NCBI GenBank assembly: GCA_011037195.1
Contig: JAAEAF010001990.1
Span: 1 to 64,000, forward strand
Length of the DNA: 64,000 nt
Source of the DNA: Triatoma infestans
Lineage: Eukaryota; Arthropoda; Insecta; Hemiptera; Reduviidae
Reading direction: 5' to 3'
The position numbers were made by a program, and so were the translations under genes. Below, one piece after another: positions 33,050 to 42,734 of the stretch (position 1 is the first letter of the stretch; each line of letters starts with the position of its first letter). The notes under the pieces were generated by a model, which was given only the letters and a program-made list of their open reading frames with translations, was not told the DNA's origin and searched no databases.

Positions 33050-33298
33050 TTAGTGGAATGCCAGTTTGATGGCGATAAATGCAGCGGCCATGGTGAGAGT
33101 GACTGGGGCGAGCGGAATGTTGGTGGTGCCGCCAGTCTGCGGCACTATCTCGTCGGCAGGCCTGCTTGCCGAGCACGTCTTCAACAATCTGTTTAGCTCA
33201 TCATACTGAAGATCAATAAACTTTTTAATTTCCGTAAGTCTATCGACAATCCTCTTCTTGTCCTCCGGAAAACCTTTCACAATTTCCTCTGTCCCTTC
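33050..33298 (-). CDS. Gene C, exon 3: C-terminal helix and GPI-like tail
   Basis: Acceptor ctatttttatag, then GAA at 33298; 82 codons to TAA at 33052-33050, the same length as in gene B. It starts EGTEEIVKGF and ends with the same 27 residues as gene B (GGTTNIPLAP, then TLTMAAAFIAIKLAFH). Cys in KTCSAS is conserved. The hydrophobic end with small residues upstream suggests a GPI-anchor signal; a plain C-terminal membrane helix is the alternative. With exons 33427-33708 and 41690-41734 the protein has 191 residues. Intron 2 is only 128 bp, against 2.6 kb in gene B. Confidence 0.82.
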   Translation of the reverse strand, partial: EGTEEIVKGFPEDKKRIVDRLTEIKKFIDLQYDELNRLLKTCSASRPADEIVPQTGGTTNIPLAPVTLTMAAAFIAIKLAFH

Positions 33299-33426
33299 CT
33301 ATAAAAATAGGTCGTCTGTTAACATTCCGAAAATCTCTAATGAAAACATTATAAAATTGTTGCTATTTACTTTTTAATTTATAAATTACCTTTCATTAGA
33401 AAGTAACACTAGTGATTAATAAATAC

Positions 33427-33708
33427 CTGGTCAATATTTCCATCCAGTCTTTTTGAAATATCCTCAACTATAAGTATTTCTTCTACAATTATCTCGTTTA
33501 ATTGTTCCAGATATTTAATGAACTTTTCACTTGACTTTTTCGCAATTTCATAAACATCATTATTGCATTTATTCTTAATCTGTTGTACAATATCTCCAAT
33601 TCGGCGTGCTGCATTCACGCTAGTAGCACGGAATGCATCCATCAGTTTTGTGCTCAGCTCTTTCAATTCGACTTTTATCTTATTCAAATCTTGTTGCTGT
33701 GCCTCACA
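33427..33708 (-). CDS. Gene C, exon 2: helical domain
   Basis: Acceptor ttgttatttcag, then TGT at 33708; ends CAG|GTATTT at 33427. It has 94 codons and is phase 0 at both ends. It begins CEAQQQDLNKIKVELKEL exactly as in gene B, then diverges in the middle (KSSEKFIKYLEQLNEI against VTSKTFLQHLKEINEE). It is predicted to be nearly all helix, with leucine/isoleucine spacing that suits a coiled coil or helical bundle. Its single internal Cys (NKCNND) is conserved in gene B. The product would be secreted. No named family is recognised. Confidence 0.82.
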
Positions 33709-33856
33709 CTGAAATAACAACGTGGCTAATTATTTTATATTTTTTTATATTAGCTAAGTGAGATACTATATTACCAGGTGTATCTAATTATTGGCTTATC
33801 GACCAAGAAATTTCTAAAAACAAACACTAAATAATTTTAAAGTGTTTTTTATTTAA

Positions 33857-33901
33857 AAACCCGACGTTTCGGCAAACATTGTATGCCTTCTTCAGGAGCT
33901 C
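33857..33901 (-). ncRNA. Hammerhead-like motif, family P2
   Basis: Minus strand: GAGCTC, CTGAAGA, one A, stem GGCATAC/GTTTGCC with loop AAT, GAAAC, GTC, GGGTTT. Stem I pairs with GGGTTT through G-C and G-U pairs. All core bases are present. Confidence 0.55.
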
Positions 33902-34072
33902 TCTAAAAAAAAATAATAGTAATTCATTCATAGGTGTCGAAACGGCACATATAATTAATTAATAGTAATTAATATAATTAATTAATAGTAATTAAATAAT
34001 TACTCTTTATTTTTTATTGTTCTGTTGATAAATACTAGCTATATTCTTAATTTTATAATTGTTCTTTATAGA

Positions 34073-34117
34073 GAGCCCCTGAAGAAGACAAACAATGTTT
34101 GCCGAAACGTCGGGTTT
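34073..34117 (+). ncRNA. Hammerhead-like motif, family P2
   Basis: GAGCCC, CTGAAGA, one A, stem GACAAAC/GTTTGCC, GAAAC, GTC, GGGTTT. Stem I has CCC against GGG where the partner copy at 33857 has CTC; pairing is kept. Core intact. Confidence 0.55.
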
Positions 34118-34380
34118 TTAATAAAAAACACTTTAAAATTATTTGGTGTTTTTTTAATAAACTGTCTGGTCGATAAGCCAACAATTAGGTACACCTGATC
34201 ACTTCTAACGGCCAACAATTGCTACAATGTAATTGATATTATAGATTATCAGACGATTTTCTTTGTTGCCCGTTAGTTGTAATACGAAAACAAGAATTTG
34301 TTGGCTTATCGACCAATCTAAGGTAAAAAAACAAAAACCCAAAAAAAGTAATATTGTAATTGTATTTTGATAATTAACAA

Positions 34381-34421
34381 GTTCGACGTTTCGACAAACT
34401 TTGTTTGCCTTCTTCAGGAAC
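34381..34421 (-). ncRNA. Hammerhead-like motif, family P1, intact
   Basis: Minus strand: GTTC, CTGAAGA, one A, stem GGCAAAC/GTTTGTC with loop AAA, GAAAC, GTC, GAAC. Stem I is GTTC/GAAC. Confidence 0.55.
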
Positions 34422-34558
34422 AATACAAAAATAAAGAGAAAAAAGTATAACAGAAAACAAAAAACGGAAAACATAGGTGCGATTATAGTGGGACTGCTTA
34501 GTCTGTAATGAAAGAGTGTTTTTTTGTGTTATAATTTTTTTCTCTTTATTTTTGTATT

Positions 34559-34599
34559 GTTCCTTAAGAAGGCAAACAAAGTTTGTCGAAACGTCGAAC
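34559..34599 (+). ncRNA. Hammerhead-like motif, family P1, mutated core
   Basis: As 34715-34755, but the core reads CTTAAGA, with the essential G replaced by T. Probably inactive. Confidence 0.4.
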
Positions 34600-34714
34600 T
34601 TGTTAATTATTAAATCACACTCTTTCATTACAGACTAAGCAGTCCCACTATAATCGCACCTATGTATTCCGTTTTTTGTTTTGTGTTATATTTTTTTCTC
34701 TTTGTTTTTGTATT

Positions 34715-34755
34715 GTTCCTGAAGAAGGCAAACAAAGTTTGTCGAAACGTCGAAC
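34715..34755 (+). ncRNA. Hammerhead-like motif, family P1, intact
   Basis: GTTC, CTGAAGA, one A, stem GGCAAAC/GTTTGTC, GAAAC, GTC, GAAC. All expected core positions are present except for the single base before stem II. Confidence 0.55.
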
Positions 34756-35285
34756 TTGTTAATTATTAAAATACAATTACAACATTACTTTTTTTTTGTT
34801 TTTGTTTTTTTACCTTAGATTGGTCGATAAGCCAACAAATTCTTGTTTTCATATTGATATTATATAACAAATTCTGCGAACTGCACCATATAAAGCCGGT
34901 TTGAAAATGTAGTATACGTGGTTGTGATAATGAAACCACTTAATTGGGGCTTAGAACCTGTTTCTTCACAAGAATATAACACAACTCTAAATCCGTAATT
35001 ACATCTATTAATGTCATAGCAATTATATATTTATCAGAAACTGGTCACAAAAAGAACTCCACGAGTTCAAAACTGAAACCAAAACTTTCAAAACTGAATT
35101 TACTCTCGAATATTTTAATAGTGATGCCAAACTCAGTCTATTTGCTTAGAATTCTTACGTATTCTTAACCTCTTACATTCTACGACATGACATAAAAATG
35201 TATTTATTTATTTTTGTAAAAGGAACATATACTTTTAACTTGGAAAAATGCCTTAAATAAAAGTGATAGTTAGTAGTACTCTTAA

Positions 35286-36258
35286 ACAGTTGAAAGATTG
35301 CAACGGTTTTTTGTTAAAAAACTTTTCAAATTACCAAAAAATACGGGTAATTATATAATCAGTTTAGAAACGAATTTGACGAGTATGTTTTGGTATACAT
35401 TAAATTTGCAAATAAGTTATATTTTCAAAATACTTCAACTTCCAGACGGTAGGCTCCCCAAACTAATAGCCAAGAAAATTATTTCTAAAAAAATCTTGTG
35501 GTTCAAGGATTGGGATAACATGTGTCGTCAACTGGGAATATCCCCGTTCAATCTAGAAAGTTATGACAACTGGAGAAGTAATTTAAATAGTTTTCTGGAT
35601 ATATTAAAGATGAACGGAGAGAGAGAATGATATAGCTAGGGCGAGAGAAGGACAACATCATGTTATCTATCCGAGGTTGGACTCTGTAATTATAGTTTCG
35701 AAGATGCCCGCCAAATAATAAAAGCGAGATCAGAGTCATTCAATTTAAATTTTAGGCCCTTTGATCCAGAAGCTGACCAAAACTGCACTTTGTTTAACCT
35801 AAATGAAATAGAAACCATTATTCATTTTATAGGAGTTTGTCCCATATAGGCTTCATTATTTAAATAAAACAGTCCTCTCGGTTGAGGAGGTATGTAGTTT
35901 TTTGAATGGTACAGAAAACTGGAGTTACTTATGCAAATATTTAAAATCCGCTATTTCTTATAGAAGATTGATTATTAATGAATTTTATTTCTGATGATAA
36001 ATCGTTTTCATTTCTATTTTTGTTCTGTTTTAATATTATTTGTATTTTACTTTATCCTATGTTTATATGTTCCTCATTTAGTTACAGTTCTAAACCATTA
36101 ATAATTTGTAATCGCAACTCGGCAGACGGATGTAATCCATTGCCCTCAAAGAGTTATTATTTATTTTTCTATTGAATTTAGAATTATTATTTGTTCATAA
36201 ATATTATTGTATTGTAAGATGGAAACGTTTCTTTAAGTAAACTCTATTATTATTATTA
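35286..36258 (+). mobile_element. 5'-truncated LINE with 12-bp target duplication
   Basis: Flanked by tagtactcttaa at 35274-35285 and 36259-36270. 973 bp ending in a TTA repeat. It carries RFFVKKLFKLPKNTGNYI and later NCTLFNLNEIETIIHFIGVCP in another frame, the same layout as 9847-11027. Lies in intron 1 of gene C. Confidence 0.85.
35298..35630 (+). pseudogene. LINE ORF2 C-terminal fragment
   Basis: Open for 110 codons after truncation: the post-RT region, with a Leu-Pro-rich segment and LPKLIAKKIISKKILWFKDW. The cysteine/histidine motif follows after a frameshift near 35630-35850. No RT motifs. Confidence 0.6.
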
Positions 36259-36832
36259 TAGTACTCTTAAGTTCAATCAACTACTTGAAACCTTTTTTCG
36301 AAAAACTTCAACAAGAAATACACAGACATAACCTTATTATAATTTTATATCTGCTACCTTATTATAACTTATTTATTTTATAATTTATATCTGCTTGTGC
36401 CTAACATTTTCTTGTAAAAAACTATAACTTTGACATTACCAACACAGAAATATTTGCAAAATAAACAAACAGGAAAAAAAAGATGTAGATATAATACCTT
36501 TCTGATAATTTTCGAAATGACGCCTTAATAAACTGGCTCGCCTTTTCATAAGATGACCTTCTGGCATCCAGTTTTTTTTTACATCTCCCATTCTTGCCGA
36601 TTTCCAATTTCCACTACATCCTTTCCATCCCTTTGCTACAATTTTACGTAAACCCAACATTCAGTACTTTTAATAATTTAACACGAGCGAACTAGTAACT
36701 TTTACCGTTTTTGTTTGTTTGTTTCTGTGCGCGAAATATTTGTCAAGTTTCCACCGAAAATAATTTATATTTATATGTTATATTAAAAAAAAAATTCTCT
36801 AGTTATAGAGACAACACTGCACAAAACAGTGA

Positions 36833-36880
36833 GCTGTAGAGGTTCCTAGGAAGAGACAAATCTAAGGGCAACACTGCTGG
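36833..36880 (-). mobile_element. SINE fragment
   Basis: ttcctaggaagagacaaat and ctaagggcaacactgctgg match the middle of the SINE at 60540-60710. Confidence 0.5.
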
Positions 36881-37093
36881 AGTAGATCGTTGTGGATTTA
36901 TAATAAAATTCCGGAACTTGATGTAGCAGGAATTTTTAGTTGCAACTAAAAAATAAATAATAAAATTATCAGAAGATTTTCTTATTGGCCGTTAGTTGTA
37001 ATATGAAAACAAGAATTAGTTGGCTTCTCGACCAATTCAGGGTAAAAAAAAAACAAAAAATAAATTTTGTAATTGTTTTTTAATAATTGAGAA

Positions 37094-37134
37094 GTTCGAC
37101 GTTTCGACAAACTTTGTTTGCCTTCTTCAGGAAC
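37094..37134 (-). ncRNA. Hammerhead-like motif, family P1, intact
   Basis: Minus strand at the left end of the Penelope-like element. Same intact elements as 34381-34421, with stem I GTTC/GAAC. Confidence 0.55.
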
Positions 37135-37562
37135 AATACAAAACAAAAATAAAGAGAAAAAATTATAACATATAACACAAACAAAAACAAAATACTTTGG
37201 TGCGATTACAGTAGGAATGCTAAGTCTGTAATGAAAGGGTGTATGTTGTAATGCAGAAGGCCAGGAGAAGGGGGGGGGGACCGTTATGTAAGTACCGTTA
37301 TGTGTGGAGAAAGTAATGTATGGAGAGGGGATAGAAAAATTTCTTTTTTTATTTATATTTATTTTTTTATTTTATTTGTTTTATTTTTATTTTATTTTAT
37401 TTATTTATTTATTTTTTCCCCTTCCTTCAGGATTTTTTAAGGGAATAGAGGATATAATTGTATTCTTGTGTTTTTCTTGTGAAAAGTAGGATGAGAAAGA
37501 GAGATAGCCTGGTGAACTAGATTCTTTTTCAATAGTGAAATGTAGTTTGTTGTGGTTTTAAA

Positions 37563-38502
37563 TATGTTGATGATCTTTTCCTTGTCGTCAACTCAACAGA
37601 TACATCAAAGATTCTTCAGCATTTCAACTATTACCACAACAAACTACATTTCACTATTGAAAAAGAACATAATAACAGACTTCCTTTCCTTGACACACTA
37701 ATTATACGGAATCCCGACAATACCTTAACTTACGATTTATACACCAAACCTACTTACTCCGGAAGCCCTCTCAACTTTCTCTCCAACCACCCATTCCACC
37801 AAAAATTCAATACAGCCAAAAATCTAGTTCACCGGGCTATCTCCCTTTCTCATCCTACCTTTCTCAAAAAAAAATTAAAAATTCTAGGGAAATCCTTGTC
37901 TCCAACGGGTACCCTCCCCATATCATAAACAAAATCATTAAAACTTCCGCCTCGCCTATATCCGCACATAGTTTATCCAGTCAAAATCTTACCAATAACC
38001 CACCCATCTATAGATCCCTCACACATATCAATTCTCTCTCGCAAAAAATCAACAAATCCCTTAAGAAACACATTCCCAGTCTCACCATAAGCTTCACCAC
38101 TTCAAACAAACTTTACAAACTCTACTCCAAACTTAAAGATCTTATTCGCATAACCAACAAACACACACGGTCTATAACTTGAAATGCTCTACTCCCAATT
38201 GCAATGCTTCCTATGTGGGAGAAAGTTCACAATACTTACATAAAAGACTCAAACAGCACAAATACGGCATTACTTCTAAGAAAATGGACAGTACAGCACT
38301 TTCCAAGCACGCTCTATCCTTGAACCATACTTTTGATTTCCATAATCCTTCTATCCTCGCTACCCAGCCCAATTACACCAAGCGACTCCTTACTGAGTCC
38401 ATACACATCCATCTCCAACCTAAACCTATTAATCATAAAAAAGACAAAGACCTAATTTCTTCCTATTACAATTATATCCTCTGTTCCCTTAAAAAATCCT
38501 GA
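37563..38502 (+). pseudogene. Penelope-like RT (C-terminal) and GIY-YIG endonuclease
   Basis: Frame 1 begins inside the RT at KYVDDLFLVVN (catalytic YVDD motif C) and continues with NRLPFLDTLI and YTKPTYSGSPLNFLS, a signature of Penelope-like RTs. A frameshift near 37890 moves to ILVSNGYPPHIINKIIKT and SLTISFTTSNKLYKLYSKLK. A second shift at about 38170 gives the GIY-YIG domain in 38179-38502: TVYNLKCSTPNCNASYVGES, then YLHKRLKQH and a Cys-Cys pair upstream. The N-terminal RT is missing. Two frameshifts make it inactive. Confidence 0.8.
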
Positions 38503-38814
38503 AGGAAGGGGAAAAAAAATAAATAAATAAATAAAATTAAAATACAAAAATAAAATTTAAAAAAAAGTAATAATAATAAAAATAAAAATAAATAAATAAA
38601 TATATAAAGCAATTTTTCTATCCCCTCTCCATACATTACTTTCTCCACACATAATGGTACTTACATATAGGTCCCCCCCTTCTCCTGGCCTTCTGCATTA
38701 CAAATACGCCCTTTCATTACAGACTTAGCATTCCTACTGTAATCGCACCAATGTATTTTCTTTTTTGTTTGTGTTGTATGTTATAATTTTTTCTCTTTAT
38801 TTTTGTTTTGTATT

Positions 38815-38855
38815 GTTCTTGTAGAAGGCAAACAAAGTTTATCGAAACGGAGCAC
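38815..38855 (+). ncRNA. Hammerhead-like motif, family P1, decayed
   Basis: Right end of the Penelope-like element. The core is TTGTAGA and the cleavage triplet is lost (cgaaacggagcac). Inactive relic. Confidence 0.35.
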
Positions 38856-38974
38856 TTGTCAATTATTAAAAAACAATTACAAAATTTAATTTTGGTTTTT
38901 TGTTTTTTTTACCTTGAATTGGTGGAGAGGCCAACTAATTCTTGTTTTCATATAAATAATAAAACTCAGTCAAC

Positions 38975-40430
38975 AGGTTTTAATTAAGTCAGGTATTTTT
39001 CAATTAAGGAAATCATTATCACTATAGGGGACAGATAGTTCATTAATTAAATTTTCCTTATCAAATATATTGTGAAAATTTTTTAATAAAAAAGTGTATA
39101 ACATTATTTGGAAGATTTATTTAAAAAAAAAAAAAAATTAAATTTTTAATAATGAGCTAACAAGAAATAACTAATAGTTTCTAAATCCTTAAAACCAACG
39201 TCAAACCACATTGCAATATTGTCAGTAATTTTATAAAACTGAGCTCTTTTTCACTAATTGTGCTGCCGTTCCTTGGGGCGATTTCTAACACACTTTTGTT
39301 CCAGAATTTTAATATTACGAAGTGAAACGTGTATCTCTTCTTAAGTGTTTACTTTTATAGGTGACATTATTTATTTAGTTTAGCATTTATTAATATGTTG
39401 ACATTTATTTTCAAAGAGTAGGTAGGTCAAAAATTGAATACCTGGTTATATACCAAGGCAAAGGAAAGCAAATTCAAAATTATCAAACTACACAGTTACG
39501 TCCAGTCAAAATTAGGCAACGGACCTAAACGAATCTCTACGGAGGCGGCCGAAGTCGTGTTCATTCAAAACACTTCAATCTTCGGATTGAAATTGTGTGA
39601 ATCATTTTTTATAAACTGACGTTTTGACCATATTAAATAGAATTCTCCAGGGTGGTATTGCTGTAGTAAACAAATCAACACCTATAAAGAAATACATTTT
39701 GCCTTAAATGGAAGACAATATTCTGAAAAGTAAGTTATGGTTGCCAAGTCAGTGATGGATTATTAGAACTAGATGTGAGGTGTTGAGGAGGAAGGGTGAT
39801 ATCAACCCTGTCTTTAATCAAGAAGGTAATTTCTCATGTCCACTTGTAATTTGGGTAATTGTTCATAAGCATGCCCCCAAGATGGAAGACGACTAACTAC
39901 AGTAACCTGCTCAATCCTACATTCATTTCTATTATTTCTGATATATTTCATTTTTTTCATATAATGAGTAATTTATTTCTGGTATGTTTTGAATTGATTA
40001 CTCTACTGTCTCTACAAATTAATTAACCAGTGTTTGTTAATTCAAATCTACAAATTCTTGGGACAATATTTGAAATTAAACTCTGATTGTGTTTCGTAGT
40101 TTTTATTTATATTTAGTCTGATACTTTTTTAAATGAATCAGAATATGAAAGAAACAAAGAAATATAAATAAATCAGAAATATCAGAAATGTGAGTGTAGG
40201 AAAAGTTTTAGTGAGTAGGTTATACTATAGGCAGTGGTCGTCCATTTTGGGGACACGCTTGTGAACAATTATTGACATCAGAAATCAAATGTTTAAAATG
40301 TATTTATTTTTTAATGAATTTATTAAAAAACGGAGAAAGTAAAAAAAAAATATATATATGTTAGAATTGATCAACGGAGGTAATACTAATATTGTCAAGA
40401 ACTGTATAAAATAATTACTGAAGACATTGA
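38975..40430. repeat. Segmental duplicate of 23215-24870
   Basis: Parallel to the first copy except for insertions. It has the empty site for the piggyBac-type MITE near 39390-39395 and a dead copy of the exon-like ORF at 39500-39690. Confidence 0.7.
39858..40269. mobile_element. MITE with long inverted ends and TA target site
   Basis: Flanked by TA at 39856-39857 and 40270-40271. Ends ATTGTTCATAAGCATGCC and, inverted, ATTGTTCACAAGCGTGTC are imperfect inverted repeats of about 50 bp. The TA duplication suggests mobilisation by a Tc1/mariner transposase. 412 bp, non-coding. Confidence 0.75.
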
Positions 40431-40469
40431 ATGAATTATTTAAATATTAAATTTTAACTATATAAAAAA

Positions 40470-40850
40470 AATTAGTGTGAAACACTCACACGACTTTCAA
40501 TTACTGCAAAATAACAAATTTTCTTCATATTTACCATTCTTATTAGTGTCTAAAACCGTCGCCGTAATTCTACATAGAAAACCGCAAATAACTGGAAAAC
40601 CTATTCAGTAAAGTCCGCACTTCCTGGTAACCTATTTTCTTCAAACTAGGAATTTTGGTAACTTATATAATTCTAATTAATATTAATTAGTGCAGTACTT
40701 TGCACAGTATTGTGCAGGACTTTGTTGAACTGAAATTAGCACATTAAAGGAAAACATGGTTCCGACCCTCTCCCAAAAATACCCATAAATGAATTTTTCC
40801 AGAGAAATAGAAGTTGTAGCTCAGATTAATAATATTTCAAAAAAGATTAA
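40470..40850 (-). mobile_element. Old M-repeat, minus strand
   Basis: Degenerate match in reverse to the M-repeat 3' half: gtgtgaaacactcacacgac, ccgcacttcctggtaacc, atttttccagagaaatag. Confidence 0.5.
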
Positions 40851-40949
40851 TATTATGTCATAAGACGGTAATTTGATCGCATTTAACAGCCCAATATACA
40901 TATTTTCCAAGTAAAAGCAGCAACATTATGAAAAATCTATTGCACGAAC

Positions 40950-41445
40950 CACCAACTACTGTGTCCCTTTGGAACTTTGGGACAGATAATATGATGGATG
41001 CAAGAAATATAAAAATATACTTAATTTGAAAAAATCAAAATTATGAAGAATATATGACATTCCCTTGCAAAAGGACATTTCAGGTAGAAGACCACTATTG
41101 TCTTTTAGAGTTCATGAACTTGATAGCATTGTTTACCCCTACTTCTCACAGGGGTAGATTTGAAATAACAATTAGAAGACATTCCTTCAAAATATAGTTA
41201 GTTGTAGACACCGAGGCAGGACACTTGTTTTTCGCTCTCTTAGCATCAGTGCATATTAACAAGTTAATAATTTCTTTGCAAATAACTTGTAGTTATTATT
41301 TTAATAGAATATATTTATTGTTAGCAGTGGTGACTACTTTCTTATTTCTGATACTTCTCTCTTAAACACATATACTTACAAGCCCTTTTACAAAACCGCT
41401 CAAGCCTCTACAAACCACAAACACACAACAGCACACCAATTACAT
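40950..41445 (+). mobile_element. LTR retroelement 3' end: internal part and LTR
   Basis: 40970-41200 matches 62130-62320 in reverse, and the LTR-like block at about 41204-41445 (cttgttttttcgctctcttag-like start region, ending acattac) matches 61885-62125 in reverse. No coding sequence remains here. Confidence 0.55.
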
Positions 41446-41689
41446 TTCATAATCTCTATTGGATGGCACTCTGAAGTAAGAAAGGCAGTATCTGAAATGA
41501 AATGACAAATCTGAACTACTTTTTCAAGTATTACTGGCTAATCTGAAGTGCAAAAGACAATTCTGAAATAACATTGACTAATTGTCACTAATCGATTGAA
41601 TTACAAGTAACACTTTGTAAAATAAAGCTAACAAATTTAGAATACAATTCACAACTATACAATTGGTAAAGATGTAGTTTACTACTCAC

Positions 41690-41734
41690 CAGGCCAAACA
41701 GAAGTGCCAACAGTATTCCTATATATTTCAACAT
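41690..41734 (-). CDS. Gene C, exon 1: signal-peptide exon
   Basis: ATG at 41734, 15 codons, MLKYIGILLALLFGL, donor CTG|GTGAGTAG. It joins in frame to TGT at 33708, giving LLFGL-CEAQQQD; intron 1 is about 8.0 kb. The start is fixed by alignment with genes A and B. The hydrophobic core with a single Lys near the N-terminus is a classical signal peptide; cleavage is expected near CEA|QQQ. Confidence 0.78.
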
Positions 41735-41780
41735 GGTTGGTCTCACTGTGTAATTAACTCAGTAATGGCCTTAAACAACA

Positions 41781-41824
41781 AAAACAAATAAATCATTCAA
41801 GTACTTTTTTATCTTTTTTGAACA
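41781..41824 (-). promoter_or_regulatory. Gene C upstream promoter block
   Basis: Reads toward the gene as aaaaaagataaaaaagtact, tgaatgatttatttgttt. This is the block shared with genes A and B. The TATA element seen in B is not clear here. Confidence 0.5.
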
Positions 41825-42129
41825 GAAATTTTCAATTAAATTCATGACGCGGAATATCTGCTATTACCAGTACTTCACAACCTCCCGTCTTGTTCTCTGG
41901 ATATCTGCTTTTATGATTTACATTACTATGCATTTTGATATTTTTTGTAGCACCAACCTTATTTTTATACCAATATTGACTTTCCACATCTTAGAAATGA
42001 TTTTCAAGGATCTTAGGAAATGATCGATTTCCATTACAATGCATTTATCGAATTATACAGTAACGGCTTATGAAGCCGGGAGTATAAAGTAGCAATGCTA
42101 AGCATTCTAAAGCAAAAATGCTTCATTTT

Positions 42130-42509
42130 ACTTTCTCTCAACTCAGTAAGATTCTGCAATCGTGTACAAATTTCCAGCGGACTTTTTTCGGATATAAGTC
42201 ATATATAATTTTTAAGGATACCACCTTATGAAGAAAATATATTTGGACGAATAATCCACTTAATATTTCAAGCTCAAAGCTCAAACTTAATATTTCGTTA
42301 GGTAGCACCAACAATAAGGCAGGAAGATTTCGAATAAAATCCGCCAACCGGAACAAATTCACTGATTGGTTCTTCCAGTTTCTTCGGGTTTTTCTCGGAA
42401 GTGGAAATGATTTCCACGATTTTCGTCAAAGTTCAGCTAACAACAACACCAATAAATGCCTATTACTTTTATTTAATCATTTTTTCCAGGAAACTGAGTT
42501 TCGGAAGGT
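42130..42509. other. Upstream region of gene C, M-repeat traces
   Basis: 42400-42490 carries an old M-repeat core (ccacgattttcgtcaaag, acttttatttaatc). The minus-strand frame 42138-42362 is not recognised. Confidence 0.35.
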
Positions 42510-42695
42510 TTTTTTTTTTTTTTTTTTTTTTTTTGAGAGGTGTGTGTGGTAAGCACGCTGTGGTTCTCTCACGGTATAGTTCCGGCCTTCACTAAATAGG
42601 TTCGCTACTAACTGCAGCTCCCCACTTCTTTTTCTCATGATGCTGGGTCAACAGGAATCGGCGAGTGCGCTAGCCACTAGACGTGCGTGTGAGTG
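42510..42695 (-). mobile_element. tRNA-headed SINE with poly(A)
   Basis: Minus strand head gtctagtggctagcgcactc resembles an A box, with a gttgaccc B-box-like element; it ends in a run of more than 20 A. The family differs from the SINE at 20109-20328. Confidence 0.5.
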
Positions 42696-42734
42696 TTCAA
42701 TGTAAGATTATATGACGTTTTAATATTAATATCA

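Larger units (their letters stand above)
33775..34215. repeat. Fold-back pair of Penelope-type ends (family P2)
   Basis: Inverted arms with edges attggcttatcgacca and its complement, meeting near 33985. It lies 70 bp upstream of gene C exon 2 in the intron. Each arm carries a hammerhead-like motif. Confidence 0.6.
34280..34855. repeat. Family P1 Penelope-type ends, three copies
   Basis: One minus-oriented end and two plus-oriented ends in tandem. The linking block agtctgtaatgaaagagtg occurs in both orientations (34500 and 34625). The tandem pair at 34559 and 34715 is spaced 156 bp, like tandem Penelope terminal repeats. Confidence 0.6.
36965..38960 (+). mobile_element. Penelope-like element in fold-back arrangement
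   Basis: Outer family P1 ends (36995-37140 and 38790-38950) surround an inner inverted repeat: 37255-37570 is a rearranged inverse copy of pieces of 37626-38700, including the 3' end of the frame. The central plus-strand part has RT and GIY-YIG remnants. This is the best proof in the window that P1 ends belong to Penelope-like elements. Confidence 0.8.
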
